Shown here: positions 53,019-62,788 of the stretch, in pieces
How positions within the stretch are numbered: the stretch's first letter is position 1
Layout of the letters: each line of letters starts with the position of its first letter
Position numbers and translations under genes: made by a program
Notes under the pieces: model-generated
Seen by the model: the letters and a program-made list of their open reading frames with translations, nothing else
Databases searched by the model: none
What the model was told of the DNA's origin: nothing
Assembly (NCBI RefSeq): GCF_030296555.1
Contig: NZ_AP027728.1
Location: forward strand, 2,604,001-2,668,000
Reading direction: 5' to 3'
Length of the DNA stretch: 64,000 nt
DNA from: Microbacterium suwonense
Lineage (GTDB): Bacteria > Actinomycetota > Actinomycetes > Actinomycetales > Microbacteriaceae

Positions 53019-53483
53019 ATGACTGATCCCGACGAGGGCGCGCAGCAGCCGGATGCCTCGGCGCCGGAGCCGGAAGTGCCCGACCTCGAGATCCCCGAGG
53101 CCGAGGTGCCCGAGCTCGACCAGCCCGAGCCGGCGATCCCGGAGGCTGTGCTGCCGGAGTCCTTCCTGGCCGAGCCGGTCATCCCACCGCCGCCCGCGGA
53201 GACACCCGTGACGAGGGCGGACTGGCGTGAGAAGTGGCAGGATCGCTCCGGCGCACCCGATGCCCCACGGGCAGGGCGCCGTGCGGCATCCGGTCTCGCC
53301 GCCGCGCCGAAGGCACCGGCATCCGATCCGCGACTGACCGCACCCGAGCCCGACCCGGCCGTGGTGCCGCCACCTTCGGGCGCGACGTCGGGCGGCTACC
53401 GGGGCCTGACCATCGCGATCTACGGCTTCCTGGGCGTGCTGCTGGTCGGCGCGGTGGTGCTGATCTCGACGCTGCTGTCCTGA
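53019..53483 (+). CDS. unrecognised Pro/Glu-rich protein with C-terminal membrane helix
   Basis: I do not recognise a family. The 154-residue protein has an acidic, Pro-rich N-terminal region with a repeating pattern (PEVPDLEIPEAEVPELDQPEPAIP). A short conserved-looking middle follows (TRADWREKWQDRSG), then a disordered part and a single C-terminal helix (LTIAIYGFLGVLLVGAVVLISTLLS). It is a tail-anchored membrane protein with a cytosolic disordered arm. It starts one base after the dcd stop. Its stop lies at the joint of a 20-bp tandem duplication. Confidence 0.6.
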   Translation: MTDPDEGAQQPDASAPEPEVPDLEIPEAEVPELDQPEPAIPEAVLPESFLAEPVIPPPPAETPVTRADWREKWQDRSGAPDAPRAGRRAASGLAAAPKAPASDPRLTAPEPDPAVVPPPSGATSGGYRGLTIAIYGFLGVLLVGAVVLISTLLS

Positions 53484-53500
53484 TCTCGACGCTGCTGTCC
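53461..53500. repeat. exact 20-bp tandem duplication at a stop codon
   Basis: TGATCTCGACGCTGCTGTCC occurs twice in succession (53461-53480, 53481-53500). The first copy encodes the last residues of the tail-anchored protein, and the second supplies its TGA. It looks like a recent slippage event. Confidence 0.9.
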
Positions 53501-53600
53501 TGATCCCTCCGGACCCGCTCGCGGCGCCTCCCGGACGAGCGGTCGGATGCCGCGGACGGATGGTCGGGTGCTGCATCCGCACACCCGGCACGCTGGAAGC

Positions 53601-54799
53601 ATGACCACGACCGCACCCGTGCCGACCGTCCCCGCGACGGTGCGACGCATGCCCTACGCCGCGCTGCTGACGATGATGGCGATGAGCTTCCTGCTCGTCA
53701 GCGCCGAGTTCCTTCCCAACGGGGTGCTCACGGAGATCGCAGCCGAGCTCGGTGTGACTGCCGGGCAGGCCGGGCAGCTGGTGACCGTCACCGCACTGGC
53801 CGGATTGATCGTCGCGCCCACCATCGGGCTCGCACTGCCTCGGTTGGACCGGCGCACGCTGCTGGTGTGGATGGCTGTGCTCGCCGCGATCTCGAACCTG
53901 ATCGTGGCGATCGCGCCGAGCCTGCCGCTCATGCTGCTCGCCCGGGTGCTGCTGGGAGCCGCGCTTTCGGGCTTCTGGACCATGTCGATCACGGTGGCGG
54001 CCAGCATCGCGGGCCAGGAGCGGCTCGGGCGCGCGGTGATGTTCACCGCTGCCGGAACCTCCCTGGCGACTGTCGCCGGCGTGCCGGTCGGCGTGGCGCT
54101 CAGCGAACTGCTGGACTGGCGCGGCGTCTTCGGCATCGCCGCGGCGGTCACCGCACTGCTGGCGGTAGGACTGCGCACCCTGCTGCCAGCGGTGCCGGCG
54201 CAGAACGTCGCGCGCATCGCGGTGCTCGTCGAGACCCTCCGGCGTCCCGGCATCGGGCTCGGGATCGTGGGGCACGTGCTGGTGATCTTCGGACATGCGC
54301 TGGCCTACACCTACATCCGGCTCGCGCTCGAGCGTGTGCAGTCGGGCGGCGTCCCGATCGATGCGAGCACGATCATCGTCCTGCTGGCCGTGTTCGGCAT
54401 CGGCGGGTTCATCGGAAACCTCGTGATCGGAGCCGGGATCGACCGCACCTACCGGGTGCTGGCGGTGGTGACCCCGCTGGCGATCGCCGTCACCATGATG
54501 CTCGTCATCCTCGCTGCAGCATCGCTGTGGACGGTCGGGGCCGCCGCGTTCGTATGGGGCTTCTTCTTCGCGTCGTGGCTGCTGATCGTGAACACCTGGG
54601 TCGGTCATCGGATGCCCGATCGGCTCGAGGCCGGGGAGGCCTCGTCGTGGTGGGATTCCAGGGAGCGATCATGCTCGCCGCAGGGGTGGGTGGGCTGCTG
54701 GTGGATGCGCTGGGCATCGGCCTGGCCTACGCCGTGGGCGCAGCGCTGCTCGCGGTGGGTGCTGTGCTGTTCGGCGTCTCCGGTCGCCAGGCCAGCTGA
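53601..54799 (+). CDS. MFS exporter (DHA1/AraJ-like), frameshifted
   Basis: This 12-helix major facilitator is about 399 residues after repair. PYAALLTMMAMSFLLVSAEFLPNGVLTEIAAELGV and LPRLDRRTLLVWMAVLAAISNLIVAIAPSLPLML mark the DHA1 family, whose members export sugars, purines or drugs. The frame breaks in the G4 run 54633-54636; adding one G restores AGGGLVVVGFQGAIML. The ATG at 53601 (MTTTAPVPTV) is preferred to one 18 codons upstream. It converges with an AraC gene. Confidence 0.85.
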
Positions 54800-54822
54800 G
54801 CCGCGGTGTTCGGTCGGCTCGC

Positions 54823-55695
54823 TCAGGCGGATGCCAGGGCGCGGCGGCTCCGCCACGCCGATGGCGTCATGCCGGTGTGCCGACGGAACGCACGGCTGAA
54901 GCCCTCGCCGGAGCCGTAGCCGAGCTCACGGGACACCTCGCTCACACCGCGCCCGTCGATGAGCAGCGCCCGTGCTGCACGCATCCGCACCTCGGCGACG
55001 TACTGCGCCGGGGAGACCCCGAAGGTGAGGCGGAAGCGCTCGGCGAACACCGAGCGCGACAGCGCGCTCACGGATGCCATCTGCTCGACGCTCCAGTCGC
55101 GGCCGGGGTCGTCGTCGATGGCTCGGACGACGCGATCCAGGAACGGGTCGTTCGAGCGGGAGGGCCAGCCCTGCGGGGCGCAGCCGATGCTCGACCAGGC
55201 GCGGATCACAGACTGCAGCAGCGTGGTCGCCATCATGCGGCAGATGACCGGGTCGCCGCCACGGTCACTGACCACCGCGGCGTCTCCGCCCATGTGCTGG
55301 GCGAGCGCGGCCGCCGCAGGCTCGAGCTCGTCGAAATGCCGGATCCATGCGGTGTCGGGCAGCAGTGCGCTCAGATGCGCGGCGCTGTCGGCCCAGCGTA
55401 GCCGCGAGACGAGCACTCCGGTCCCGGCGGGGATGCGCAGAGTGAGGGAGCGACGTGCCACGAGCAGGGCGTCGCCGACGTGGAGGGTGTCGGGGAGCCC
55501 GGCATCCGACGGCGTCCTGACGCTGCCGTTCAGCACGTACACCAGGGAGATGTCGTCGAGGATCACGGCTTCGTCGACATCCGGAAGGATGCGCCGTTGG
55601 GAGCGGATGCCGATCGCGACCTCACTCAGCACGCGCTCCAGTGCGTCGCTCGACGCCGAGGAGGCGGACCGGATGTCCAGGGCGGGGCTGACCAT
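54823..55695 (-). CDS. AraC-family regulator with cupin-like sensor
   Basis: This is a ~290-residue AraC regulator. The N-terminal domain is cupin-like (VYVLNGSVRTPSDAG, GDALLVARRSLTLRIPAGTGVLVSRLRW). The C-terminal double helix-turn-helix is WSVEQMASVSALSRSVFAERFRLTFGVSPAQYVAEVRMRAARALL, then VSEVSRELGYGSGEGFSRAFRRHTGMTPSAWR. I take the ATG at 55695 (MVSPALDIRS). Upstream codons would add an unusual extension. It converges with the MFS exporter and could regulate it, but no shared operator is seen. Confidence 0.85.
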   Translation of the reverse strand: MVSPALDIRSASSASSDALERVLSEVAIGIRSQRRILPDVDEAVILDDISLVYVLNGSVRTPSDAGLPDTLHVGDALLVARRSLTLRIPAGTGVLVSRLRWADSAAHLSALLPDTAWIRHFDELEPAAAALAQHMGGDAAVVSDRGGDPVICRMMATTLLQSVIRAWSSIGCAPQGWPSRSNDPFLDRVVRAIDDDPGRDWSVEQMASVSALSRSVFAERFRLTFGVSPAQYVAEVRMRAARALLIDGRGVSEVSRELGYGSGEGFSRAFRRHTGMTPSAWRSRRALASA

Positions 55696-55795
55696 GAACG
55701 GTTCAACCTGCTCGGAGCGGTGGGTATTCCAGTCGATCCTGCGGTCTCCGCCGGGGCGGCGGATGGGAAAGGCTGGTGTGAAGCGTCCTGGAACA

Positions 55796-55836
55796 GCGAA
55801 AAGCATCCGCGCCGATGGGACGCGGATGCTTTTCGC
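55796..55836 (-). terminator. perfect 16-bp hairpin after the minus-strand MarR gene
   Basis: GCGAAAAGCATCCGCG (55796-55811) and its exact complement (55821-55836) enclose a nine-base loop. It begins 16 bases after the minus-strand stop at 55852, and the minus strand ends TTTTCGC, fitting an intrinsic terminator. Confidence 0.75.
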
Positions 55837-55851
55837 TGGTGAGTTCAGGGC

Positions 55852-56511
55852 TCAGCCGTGCGTGTGGATGTGGATGTGGGTGGCAGGCATCAGGTGGCCG
55901 CGGAAGCCGTGGCCGCGGTGGCGCCGGCCTTCGAAGCCGTGCCCCCGGCCTTCGAAGCGCTGGCCCCGACCGTGACCGCGGTGGTCGCGGCGGCCGAAGC
56001 CGTCACGCTGGCCGAAGCCGTCACGCCGGGCGTGCGGACCGAAGCCGCCCCGTCCGGTGCGCCGGCGGTCGCCGCGCTCCCTGCGGGGGAGCCTGCGGCC
56101 CTCTTCCCAGCCGAACTCGCGGGCGATCTTCTCGAGGGAGGCGGTCATGGTGGCGTACTCCTCCGGTGTCACTGCGCCGGCGACGCGAGCGCGGAGCTCG
56201 TCTACGGCGACGCTGAGACGCTGTTTGGCCAGTGAGCCCGACTCCGTGAGGGCCCAGCCCTCCGGGCCGCGCTCGACCCAGCCGCGTTCGATGAGCCGCT
56301 GCAGGCGGTGTGCCTTCAGGGGGCGGTCGGTGGCGCCGGGCCGTGCGGCGAAGGTGCCGTCGATGCGGTTCAGCATCCGCCAGTCGCGGCGGGTGATGCC
56401 CTCGTCCTCGAAGACGGTGGCGAACTCGGCGCGCATCAGACGGTCGACCGCGGTGATCCAGTAGCCGAAGGGGCGGGTGTTGGTGTCATTGCTGTTCGTT
56501 TCGGTGTTCAT
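55852..56511 (-). CDS. winged-helix regulator with His/Gly/Arg-rich tail
   Basis: This 219-residue protein has a MarR-like winged helix (~15-140: YWITAVDRLMRAEFATVFEDEGITRRDWRMLNRIDG, HRLQRLIERGWVERGPEGWALTESG, EEYATMTASLEKIAREFGW). The last ~75 residues are Arg/Gly/His-rich and end HLMPATHIHIHTHG, with HRGHG blocks before that. Such His repeats can bind Ni, Co, Zn or Cu. It is divergent from a second MarR gene whose N-terminus is also His-rich. The ATG at 56511 follows AAGGA. DNA-binding function is likely; metal sensing is inferred. Confidence 0.7.
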   Translation of the reverse strand: MNTETNSNDTNTRPFGYWITAVDRLMRAEFATVFEDEGITRRDWRMLNRIDGTFAARPGATDRPLKAHRLQRLIERGWVERGPEGWALTESGSLAKQRLSVAVDELRARVAGAVTPEEYATMTASLEKIAREFGWEEGRRLPRRERGDRRRTGRGGFGPHARRDGFGQRDGFGRRDHRGHGRGQRFEGRGHGFEGRRHRGHGFRGHLMPATHIHIHTHG

Positions 56512-56534
56512 GGGAATCCTTTATATGTCATTGA

Positions 56535-56575
56535 GCATGTACATGCATTATGACATGTAATTTAAGTGCATGTCA
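56535..56575. promoter_or_regulatory. paired CATGT operators between the MarR genes
   Basis: GCATGTACATGC (56535-56546) is a perfect 12-base palindrome. TGACATG (56551-56557) and CATGTCA (56569-56575) form a second perfect inverted repeat with an 11-base spacer. Further CATGT words occur at about 56581-56585. The sites are in an AT-rich gap among GC-rich DNA and cover both divergent promoters. Confidence 0.7.
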
Positions 56576-56596
56576 AATCGCATGTAAAGTCGAGGT

Positions 56597-57121
56597 ATGA
56601 CCGCAGACCCCGTGGACCCCGCCGACGCCATCGCGGCCGCGCTCTTCCGGCTGCGGGGACGGCGTCCGCATCAGCATCCGCATGGACACGGCCCCCACGA
56701 GCGTGGACTGCACGGCACGCGAGCTCGCGATGCCCGAGCTCAGGGGCGTCGCGGCCCGTGGGGCGCGGATGGCGGCATGCGCCACGGCGCCCCTGCGGTG
56801 ATCCGCATGGTGGAGGCGCTGGCCTCGGCATCCGAACCGCTCAGCGTCAGCGGTCTCGCTGAGGCGATCGGCGTCGATCAGCCCCGCGCCTCCCGTCTTG
56901 TGCAGCAGGGCGTGGATCGCGGCTGGGTGCGTCGCGAGGCCGACCCCGACGATGCGCGCCGCACGCGCATTGCGATCACCGACGACGGCGCACGCCTGTT
57001 CCGAGGCGTGCGCGGCGAGCGTCGTGAGGCGCTCGGGCGGGCCCTCGCCGCCTTCACCGAGGAGGAGAGCGCCGAGCTGGCGCGGCTGCTCACCAAACTG
57101 GCGGAGAACTGGACTGCGTGA
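56597..57121 (+). CDS. MarR-family regulator with His-rich N-terminus
   Basis: This 174-residue MarR protein has a His-rich arm (~24-38, RPHQHPHGHGPHERGLHG) before the fold. It then has APAVIRMVEALASASEPLSVSGLAEAIGVDQPRASRLVQQGVDRGWVRREADPDDARRTRIAITDDG (helix-turn-helix and DxRxxR wing). The C-terminal dimer helix is EEESAELARLLTKLAENW. The ATG lies six bases after TAAAGT. It is divergent from the other His-rich regulator. The MFS gene next to it converges with it by one base. A metal or metal-linked ligand is plausible. Confidence 0.8.
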   Translation: MTADPVDPADAIAAALFRLRGRRPHQHPHGHGPHERGLHGTRARDARAQGRRGPWGADGGMRHGAPAVIRMVEALASASEPLSVSGLAEAIGVDQPRASRLVQQGVDRGWVRREADPDDARRTRIAITDDGARLFRGVRGERREALGRALAAFTEEESAELARLLTKLAENWTA

Positions 57122-58549
57122 TCAGACCCCGACGTCCTTGGGGAATCGCACCATCAGCAGCAGGATCAGGCCGATGAGCAGGATCAGCCCGATGCCCAGC
57201 ACGCCGTAGACGATTCCGCCGAACCACAGCAGGAACAGCGACCAGGCCAGTGGCGAGAGGAACGAGGCGACCCGGCCGGTCGTCGCGTACAGGCCGAAGA
57301 TCTCGCCCTGCTGGCTCGGCGGGGTCAGGCGCGTGAGCAGGCTGCGACTGGATGCCTGGGTCGGCCCGACGAACGCGCACAGCAGCAGGCCGCAGACCCA
57401 GAACACGATCGTGCCGAGATCCTTGAGGGCGAAGACCACGAACGCCATCGCGACGAGTCCCGTCAGGGTGATCACGATGAGGCGCCGCGGGCCGATCGCG
57501 TCGTCGATGCGTCCGGCGAGCAGCGTCGAGACCCCGGCCACCAGGTTCGCGGCGAGCCCGAAGACAATCACCTCCAGGAACGAGAACCCGAAGCCCTGTG
57601 CGGCGAGCACGGCGCCGAAGGCGAACACCCCGGCCAGACCGTCGCGATAGACGGCCGCCGCCAGCATGAACCAGAAGGTCGGTCGGTTGGTGCGGAACAG
57701 CTTCGCGATGTTCTTCGCCAGCACGACGTACGAGCGGAAGAAGCCCACCTTCTGCGACGGCGCATACGCCGGCGACTCGGGCACGTTACGGAACATCGGG
57801 ATCGCGAACACCAGCGTCCACACCGCGCAGATCACGGCGACGAGCTTGAACGAGAGCGGGTCGTCCTGTCCGATCAGGAACAGCACGGGGATGCAGGCGA
57901 TCAGCGCGACCACGCCGCCGACGTACCCCAGGCCCCAGCCGAGCCCCGAGATGCGCCCCACGTTCTGCGGCGTCGACACCTCCGAGAGCATCGCGTAGTA
58001 GCTGACGTTGCCGATCTCGCTCACCACCGCCGCGATCGCGACAGCGAAGGCCCCGTACCAGAAGTACGCGGGCTCCGCCTCGATGAAGAGCAGGGCGAAC
58101 TGGAACAGCGCGACCCCGATCGTCGCGCCGACGACCCACTTCTTCTTGTTGCCGCGTGCGTCGGCCTGCTGGCCCAGGACCGGGGCCAGCACGAGGATCA
58201 CGATGCCGGCGGCGAAGTTCGCCCACCCCCACCATGCCGACAGGTCGGTGAGACCCTGGCAGTACGCCGAGCTCATGAACTCGCTCTTGTTGCAGTTCAT
58301 GTATGAGCCGTCGGCCAGCAGGCCCGACTCGCGCACGGCGGGATCGAGGAACATCCGGCTCGTCAGGTAGAGCGCGATCCACACGAAGGTGAGGATGACG
58401 GTGTTGAACGGCTGCAGCGCCCAGTCCCACATCGCCCACGAGATCACCTGCTTGCGGGTCGCTTCGGGTGCCCCGTCGTGGTCGCGTCCGAACGCCGTCA
58501 GCGCGGCGGTGTTGATCGGCGTCTCTGCCGCGGAGTGATCGTCGCTCAT
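57122..58549 (-). CDS. MFS transporter (UMF1/Atg22-like)
   Basis: This ~475-residue, 12-helix transporter is of the UMF1 family. KQVISWAMWDWALQPFNTVILTFVW is the diagnostic start. GWANFAAGIVILVLAPVLGQQADARGNKKKWVVGATIG, SEIGNVSYYAMLSEVSTPQNVGRISGLGWGLGYVGGV and PTQASSRSLLTRLTPPSQQGEIFGLYATTGRVASFLSPL are typical. The ATG at 58549 gives MSDDHSAAET. The stop is adjacent to the MarR stop (convergent). The substrate is unknown. Confidence 0.88.
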   Translation of the reverse strand: MSDDHSAAETPINTAALTAFGRDHDGAPEATRKQVISWAMWDWALQPFNTVILTFVWIALYLTSRMFLDPAVRESGLLADGSYMNCNKSEFMSSAYCQGLTDLSAWWGWANFAAGIVILVLAPVLGQQADARGNKKKWVVGATIGVALFQFALLFIEAEPAYFWYGAFAVAIAAVVSEIGNVSYYAMLSEVSTPQNVGRISGLGWGLGYVGGVVALIACIPVLFLIGQDDPLSFKLVAVICAVWTLVFAIPMFRNVPESPAYAPSQKVGFFRSYVVLAKNIAKLFRTNRPTFWFMLAAAVYRDGLAGVFAFGAVLAAQGFGFSFLEVIVFGLAANLVAGVSTLLAGRIDDAIGPRRLIVITLTGLVAMAFVVFALKDLGTIVFWVCGLLLCAFVGPTQASSRSLLTRLTPPSQQGEIFGLYATTGRVASFLSPLAWSLFLLWFGGIVYGVLGIGLILLIGLILLLMVRFPKDVGV

Positions 58550-58616
58550 GGTCGAAGTCTGGCCGGGACGGGTGAACGGCGGGTGGCGGCGCGCCGTGCG
58601 CAACCGCCCCGACGCT

Positions 58617-58695
58617 ACGGATGTCGGCTCAGATCACGGATGTCGGCTCAGATCTGCAATCTCGACCGACATCCGTGAAATCGGCCGACATCCGT
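58617..58695. repeat. double direct and double inverted repeat (ACGGATGTCGG)
   Basis: ACGGATGTCGGCTCAGAT occurs at 58617-58634 and 58636-58653. The complement of its first 11 bases, CCGACATCCGT, follows at 58666-58676 and 58685-58695. Two nested or alternative hairpins can form. It lies between two minus-strand genes (the lipoprotein upstream, the MFS gene downstream), so it could also end transcription. Confidence 0.75.
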
Positions 58696-58759
58696 GCGGG
58701 CGACCGCGTCGCGCTGAGTCTCCGGCGTCCAGGTCTCGATTCGTCCCGCTACTCGCACG

Positions 58760-59422
58760 TCATGACGGAAGGTCGATCAGGATGGCTGTCTTCGACAGCA
58801 CCTCGTGCGCGACCTCTCCGATGTCTGGGCCCTCACAGGACACGAGCAGGCTGAGTCCGCGATTCGCCGCCACGAACGCCCGCGCCGCGCTGAAGAGTCC
58901 CACGTCGTTGATCGTGACCGAGAACTGGCGGCCCTCGACGAGTGACCCTCCGAGCTGGTTCAGCAGGAATCGTCCATCGAAGCCGCGGTCCGAGCCCTCG
59001 GCTGCGGTTGTGCCCAGCGCCTGCCACATCAGCACGTCGGACGCCTGACGGTCGTCCATGTCGCTGATGCCCTCCGTGCGGTCCAGTCTGAACAGCTGAA
59101 ACGTCGCGGTGCAGGTGTCGGCGGCGTTGTCGTATGCGAAGCGGCCGAGTGTGGACTTCGAGGGGTCCTTCTTCCACCCGGCATCCCCGCCGAGCCCGTC
59201 TCCCCAGCCGATGCTCGTGTCCTCGGTCAGTGTCGCGCCGTCGGCGAACGTGAACGTCGTGACCTCGTCCGGGGATGGCGACGGAGCGGGACGGGCTGTG
59301 GTCACGGGCGTCGAAGTCGGCGTGCTTCCGGCCGGGCTGCACCCGGCGAAGGAGGCGGCGGCGAGGACTGCGATGGCGGGAATCGCGATACGGCGAAGAA
59401 GTCGCTGGAACATGCCCGCCAA
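58760..59422 (-). CDS. secreted lipoprotein of unknown function
   Basis: This ~220-residue protein starts MAGMFQRLLRRIAIPAIAVLAAASFAGC, a lipoprotein signal with lipobox FAGC (Cys ~28). A Thr/Pro/Ser linker follows (TPTSTPVTTARPAPSPSP). The domain after it has FTFADGATLTEDTSIGWGDG, ADTCTATFQLFRL and LSLLVSCEGPDIGEVAHEVLSKTAI, with two Cys likely bonded outside. I do not recognise the family; similar small lipoproteins occur in Microbacteriaceae. The ATG at 59422 or the one three codons in is possible. Confidence 0.7.
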   Translation of the reverse strand: MAGMFQRLLRRIAIPAIAVLAAASFAGCSPAGSTPTSTPVTTARPAPSPSPDEVTTFTFADGATLTEDTSIGWGDGLGGDAGWKKDPSKSTLGRFAYDNAADTCTATFQLFRLDRTEGISDMDDRQASDVLMWQALGTTAAEGSDRGFDGRFLLNQLGGSLVEGRQFSVTINDVGLFSAARAFVAANRGLSLLVSCEGPDIGEVAHEVLSKTAILIDLPS

Positions 59423-59593
59423 AATAGGGAGATCGGCGGATGCCGCGTTTCGGCCCTGTGGATAACCCCGGGATGCACGGCGGTCTCCACCTTTCGGATG
59501 ATCTTCTGGCTGCAGGCCCGGTTCCGCCCGGAATCCCAGGTGACAGAAGGGGCCGGTCGCCTAGCGTGGGGACAGATCGAACCGAGGAGATCC

Positions 59594-60055
59594 ATGTTCC
59601 GTAGCCCCGCCCGCCTGTTCCGCGTCCTCGCGATCGCCGAGGCGATCACCTGGACCCTGCTGATCAGCGCTCTGATCGCCCGCGCCGTCGGCCTGCCGGC
59701 GACCCTCGTGACGATCGGCGGTGGCATCCACGGCTTCGTCTTCCTGTCCTACGGGGCGACCGCGGTGCTGCTCGCCTTCCACCAGCGCTGGCACGCCGGC
59801 GTCGCGATCACCACCATCGCCAGCGCGATCGTGCCCTACGCCACCATCCCGGCGGAGATCTGGCTGCACCGTTCCGGACGGCTCGAGGGTGAATGGCGCC
59901 TCACCGAGACCGACGATCCGCGCGACCGCACCTGGTACGACCGCACCATGCGCTGGTTCCTGCACCGGCCGTGGGTTCTCGCGGTGCTCATCCTCGTCGC
60001 GATCGTCGTGATCTTCAGCATCCTGCTGATCATCGGTCCTCCCGGCGGCAAGTGA
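59594..60055 (+). CDS. DUF3817-type membrane protein
   Basis: This 153-residue protein has three or four helices. FRSPARLFRVLAIAEAITWTLLISALIAR is the DUF3817 signature (R-x3-EA-x2-W). HGFVFLSYGATAVLLAFHQRW and the C-terminal helix WVLAVLILVAIVVIFSILLIIG follow. GAGGAGA stands before the ATG at 59594. It is unlinked to the dnaK operon just downstream. Function unknown. Confidence 0.8.
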   Translation: MFRSPARLFRVLAIAEAITWTLLISALIARAVGLPATLVTIGGGIHGFVFLSYGATAVLLAFHQRWHAGVAITTIASAIVPYATIPAEIWLHRSGRLEGEWRLTETDDPRDRTWYDRTMRWFLHRPWVLAVLILVAIVVIFSILLIIGPPGGK

Positions 60056-60119
60056 GCCGACGGCTCAGGCGTTCGGAGCTGTGGACGACTCAGACTTGAG
60101 TCGACTCGTATCAACTTTC

Positions 60120-60146
60120 TTGACAGCATCCGATCCTGTGCCTACA

Positions 60147-60148
<2 letters not shown>
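60120..60148 (+). promoter_or_regulatory. dnaK promoter
   Basis: TTGACA (60120-60125) and TACACT (60143-60148) are 17 bases apart, a near-consensus housekeeping promoter. The HAIR box overlaps the end of the -10. dnaK begins at 60227. Confidence 0.88.
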
Positions 60149-62092
<1,944 letters not shown>

Positions 62093-62094
62093 CC

Positions 62095-62781
62095 ATGACG
62101 GACAAGAACTTCGACGAAGTTCCTGACGACGAGGGGTCGGATGCCACGGCATCCGGCCCCGCGCCGGATTCAGGAAACCCCACCGGGCAGAACTCTGCAG
62201 ATCAGAACCCTGCAGATCAGAACCCTGCCGACCAGGACTCCGCCGAGGCGGCGGCCGCGGAGGGGTCGGACGACGAGCTGACGATCGACGACATCCTCGG
62301 CGCCGAGCAGACGCCGGAGGCGGCCTCGGAGGACGGCTCCGACGCGGCGCCGTCGGACGTGCAGGCCGAGAACCCGCACCTGGACGACCTCAAGCGGCTG
62401 ACCGCCGAGTACGCCAACTACCGGCGTCGCACCGAGGAGCAGCGGCACCTGGAGATCGCACGCGCCAAGGGCGAGGCGGCCAAGGGGCTGCTGCCCGTGC
62501 TGGACGACCTCGACCGGGCGCAGCAGCACGGCGACCTCGTCGAGGGCTCGGCCTTCGCCGTGATCGCCGAGAAGGTGCGCGCCGTGGTCGAGAAGCTCGG
62601 CGTCACCGCCTACGGTGAGGCCGGCGAGGAGTTCGACCCGCAGCACCACGAGGCGATCTTCCAGCAGCCCACTCCGGGCGCCGAGACCTCGACCATCCTC
62701 GAGGTGGTCGAGGTCGGGTACCGGTTGGGTGACGTCGAACTGCGTCCGGCGAAGGTCGTCGTCGCCGTTCCCACGGAGTAG
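62095..62781 (+). CDS. grpE: nucleotide-exchange factor GrpE
   Basis: This 228-residue GrpE is the DnaK exchange factor. A long acidic, Asn/Asp/Gln-rich N-terminal region contains three NPADQ-like repeats (QNSADQNPADQNPADQ). The GrpE fold begins at DDLKRLTAEYANYRRRTEEQR. LLPVLDDLDRAQQHGD, EFDPQHHEAIFQ and TSTILEVVEVGYRLGDVELRPAKVVVA follow. It starts two bases after the dnaK stop. Confidence 0.97.
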   Translation: MTDKNFDEVPDDEGSDATASGPAPDSGNPTGQNSADQNPADQNPADQDSAEAAAAEGSDDELTIDDILGAEQTPEAASEDGSDAAPSDVQAENPHLDDLKRLTAEYANYRRRTEEQRHLEIARAKGEAAKGLLPVLDDLDRAQQHGDLVEGSAFAVIAEKVRAVVEKLGVTAYGEAGEEFDPQHHEAIFQQPTPGAETSTILEVVEVGYRLGDVELRPAKVVVAVPTE

Positions 62782-62788
62782 GTGATCG

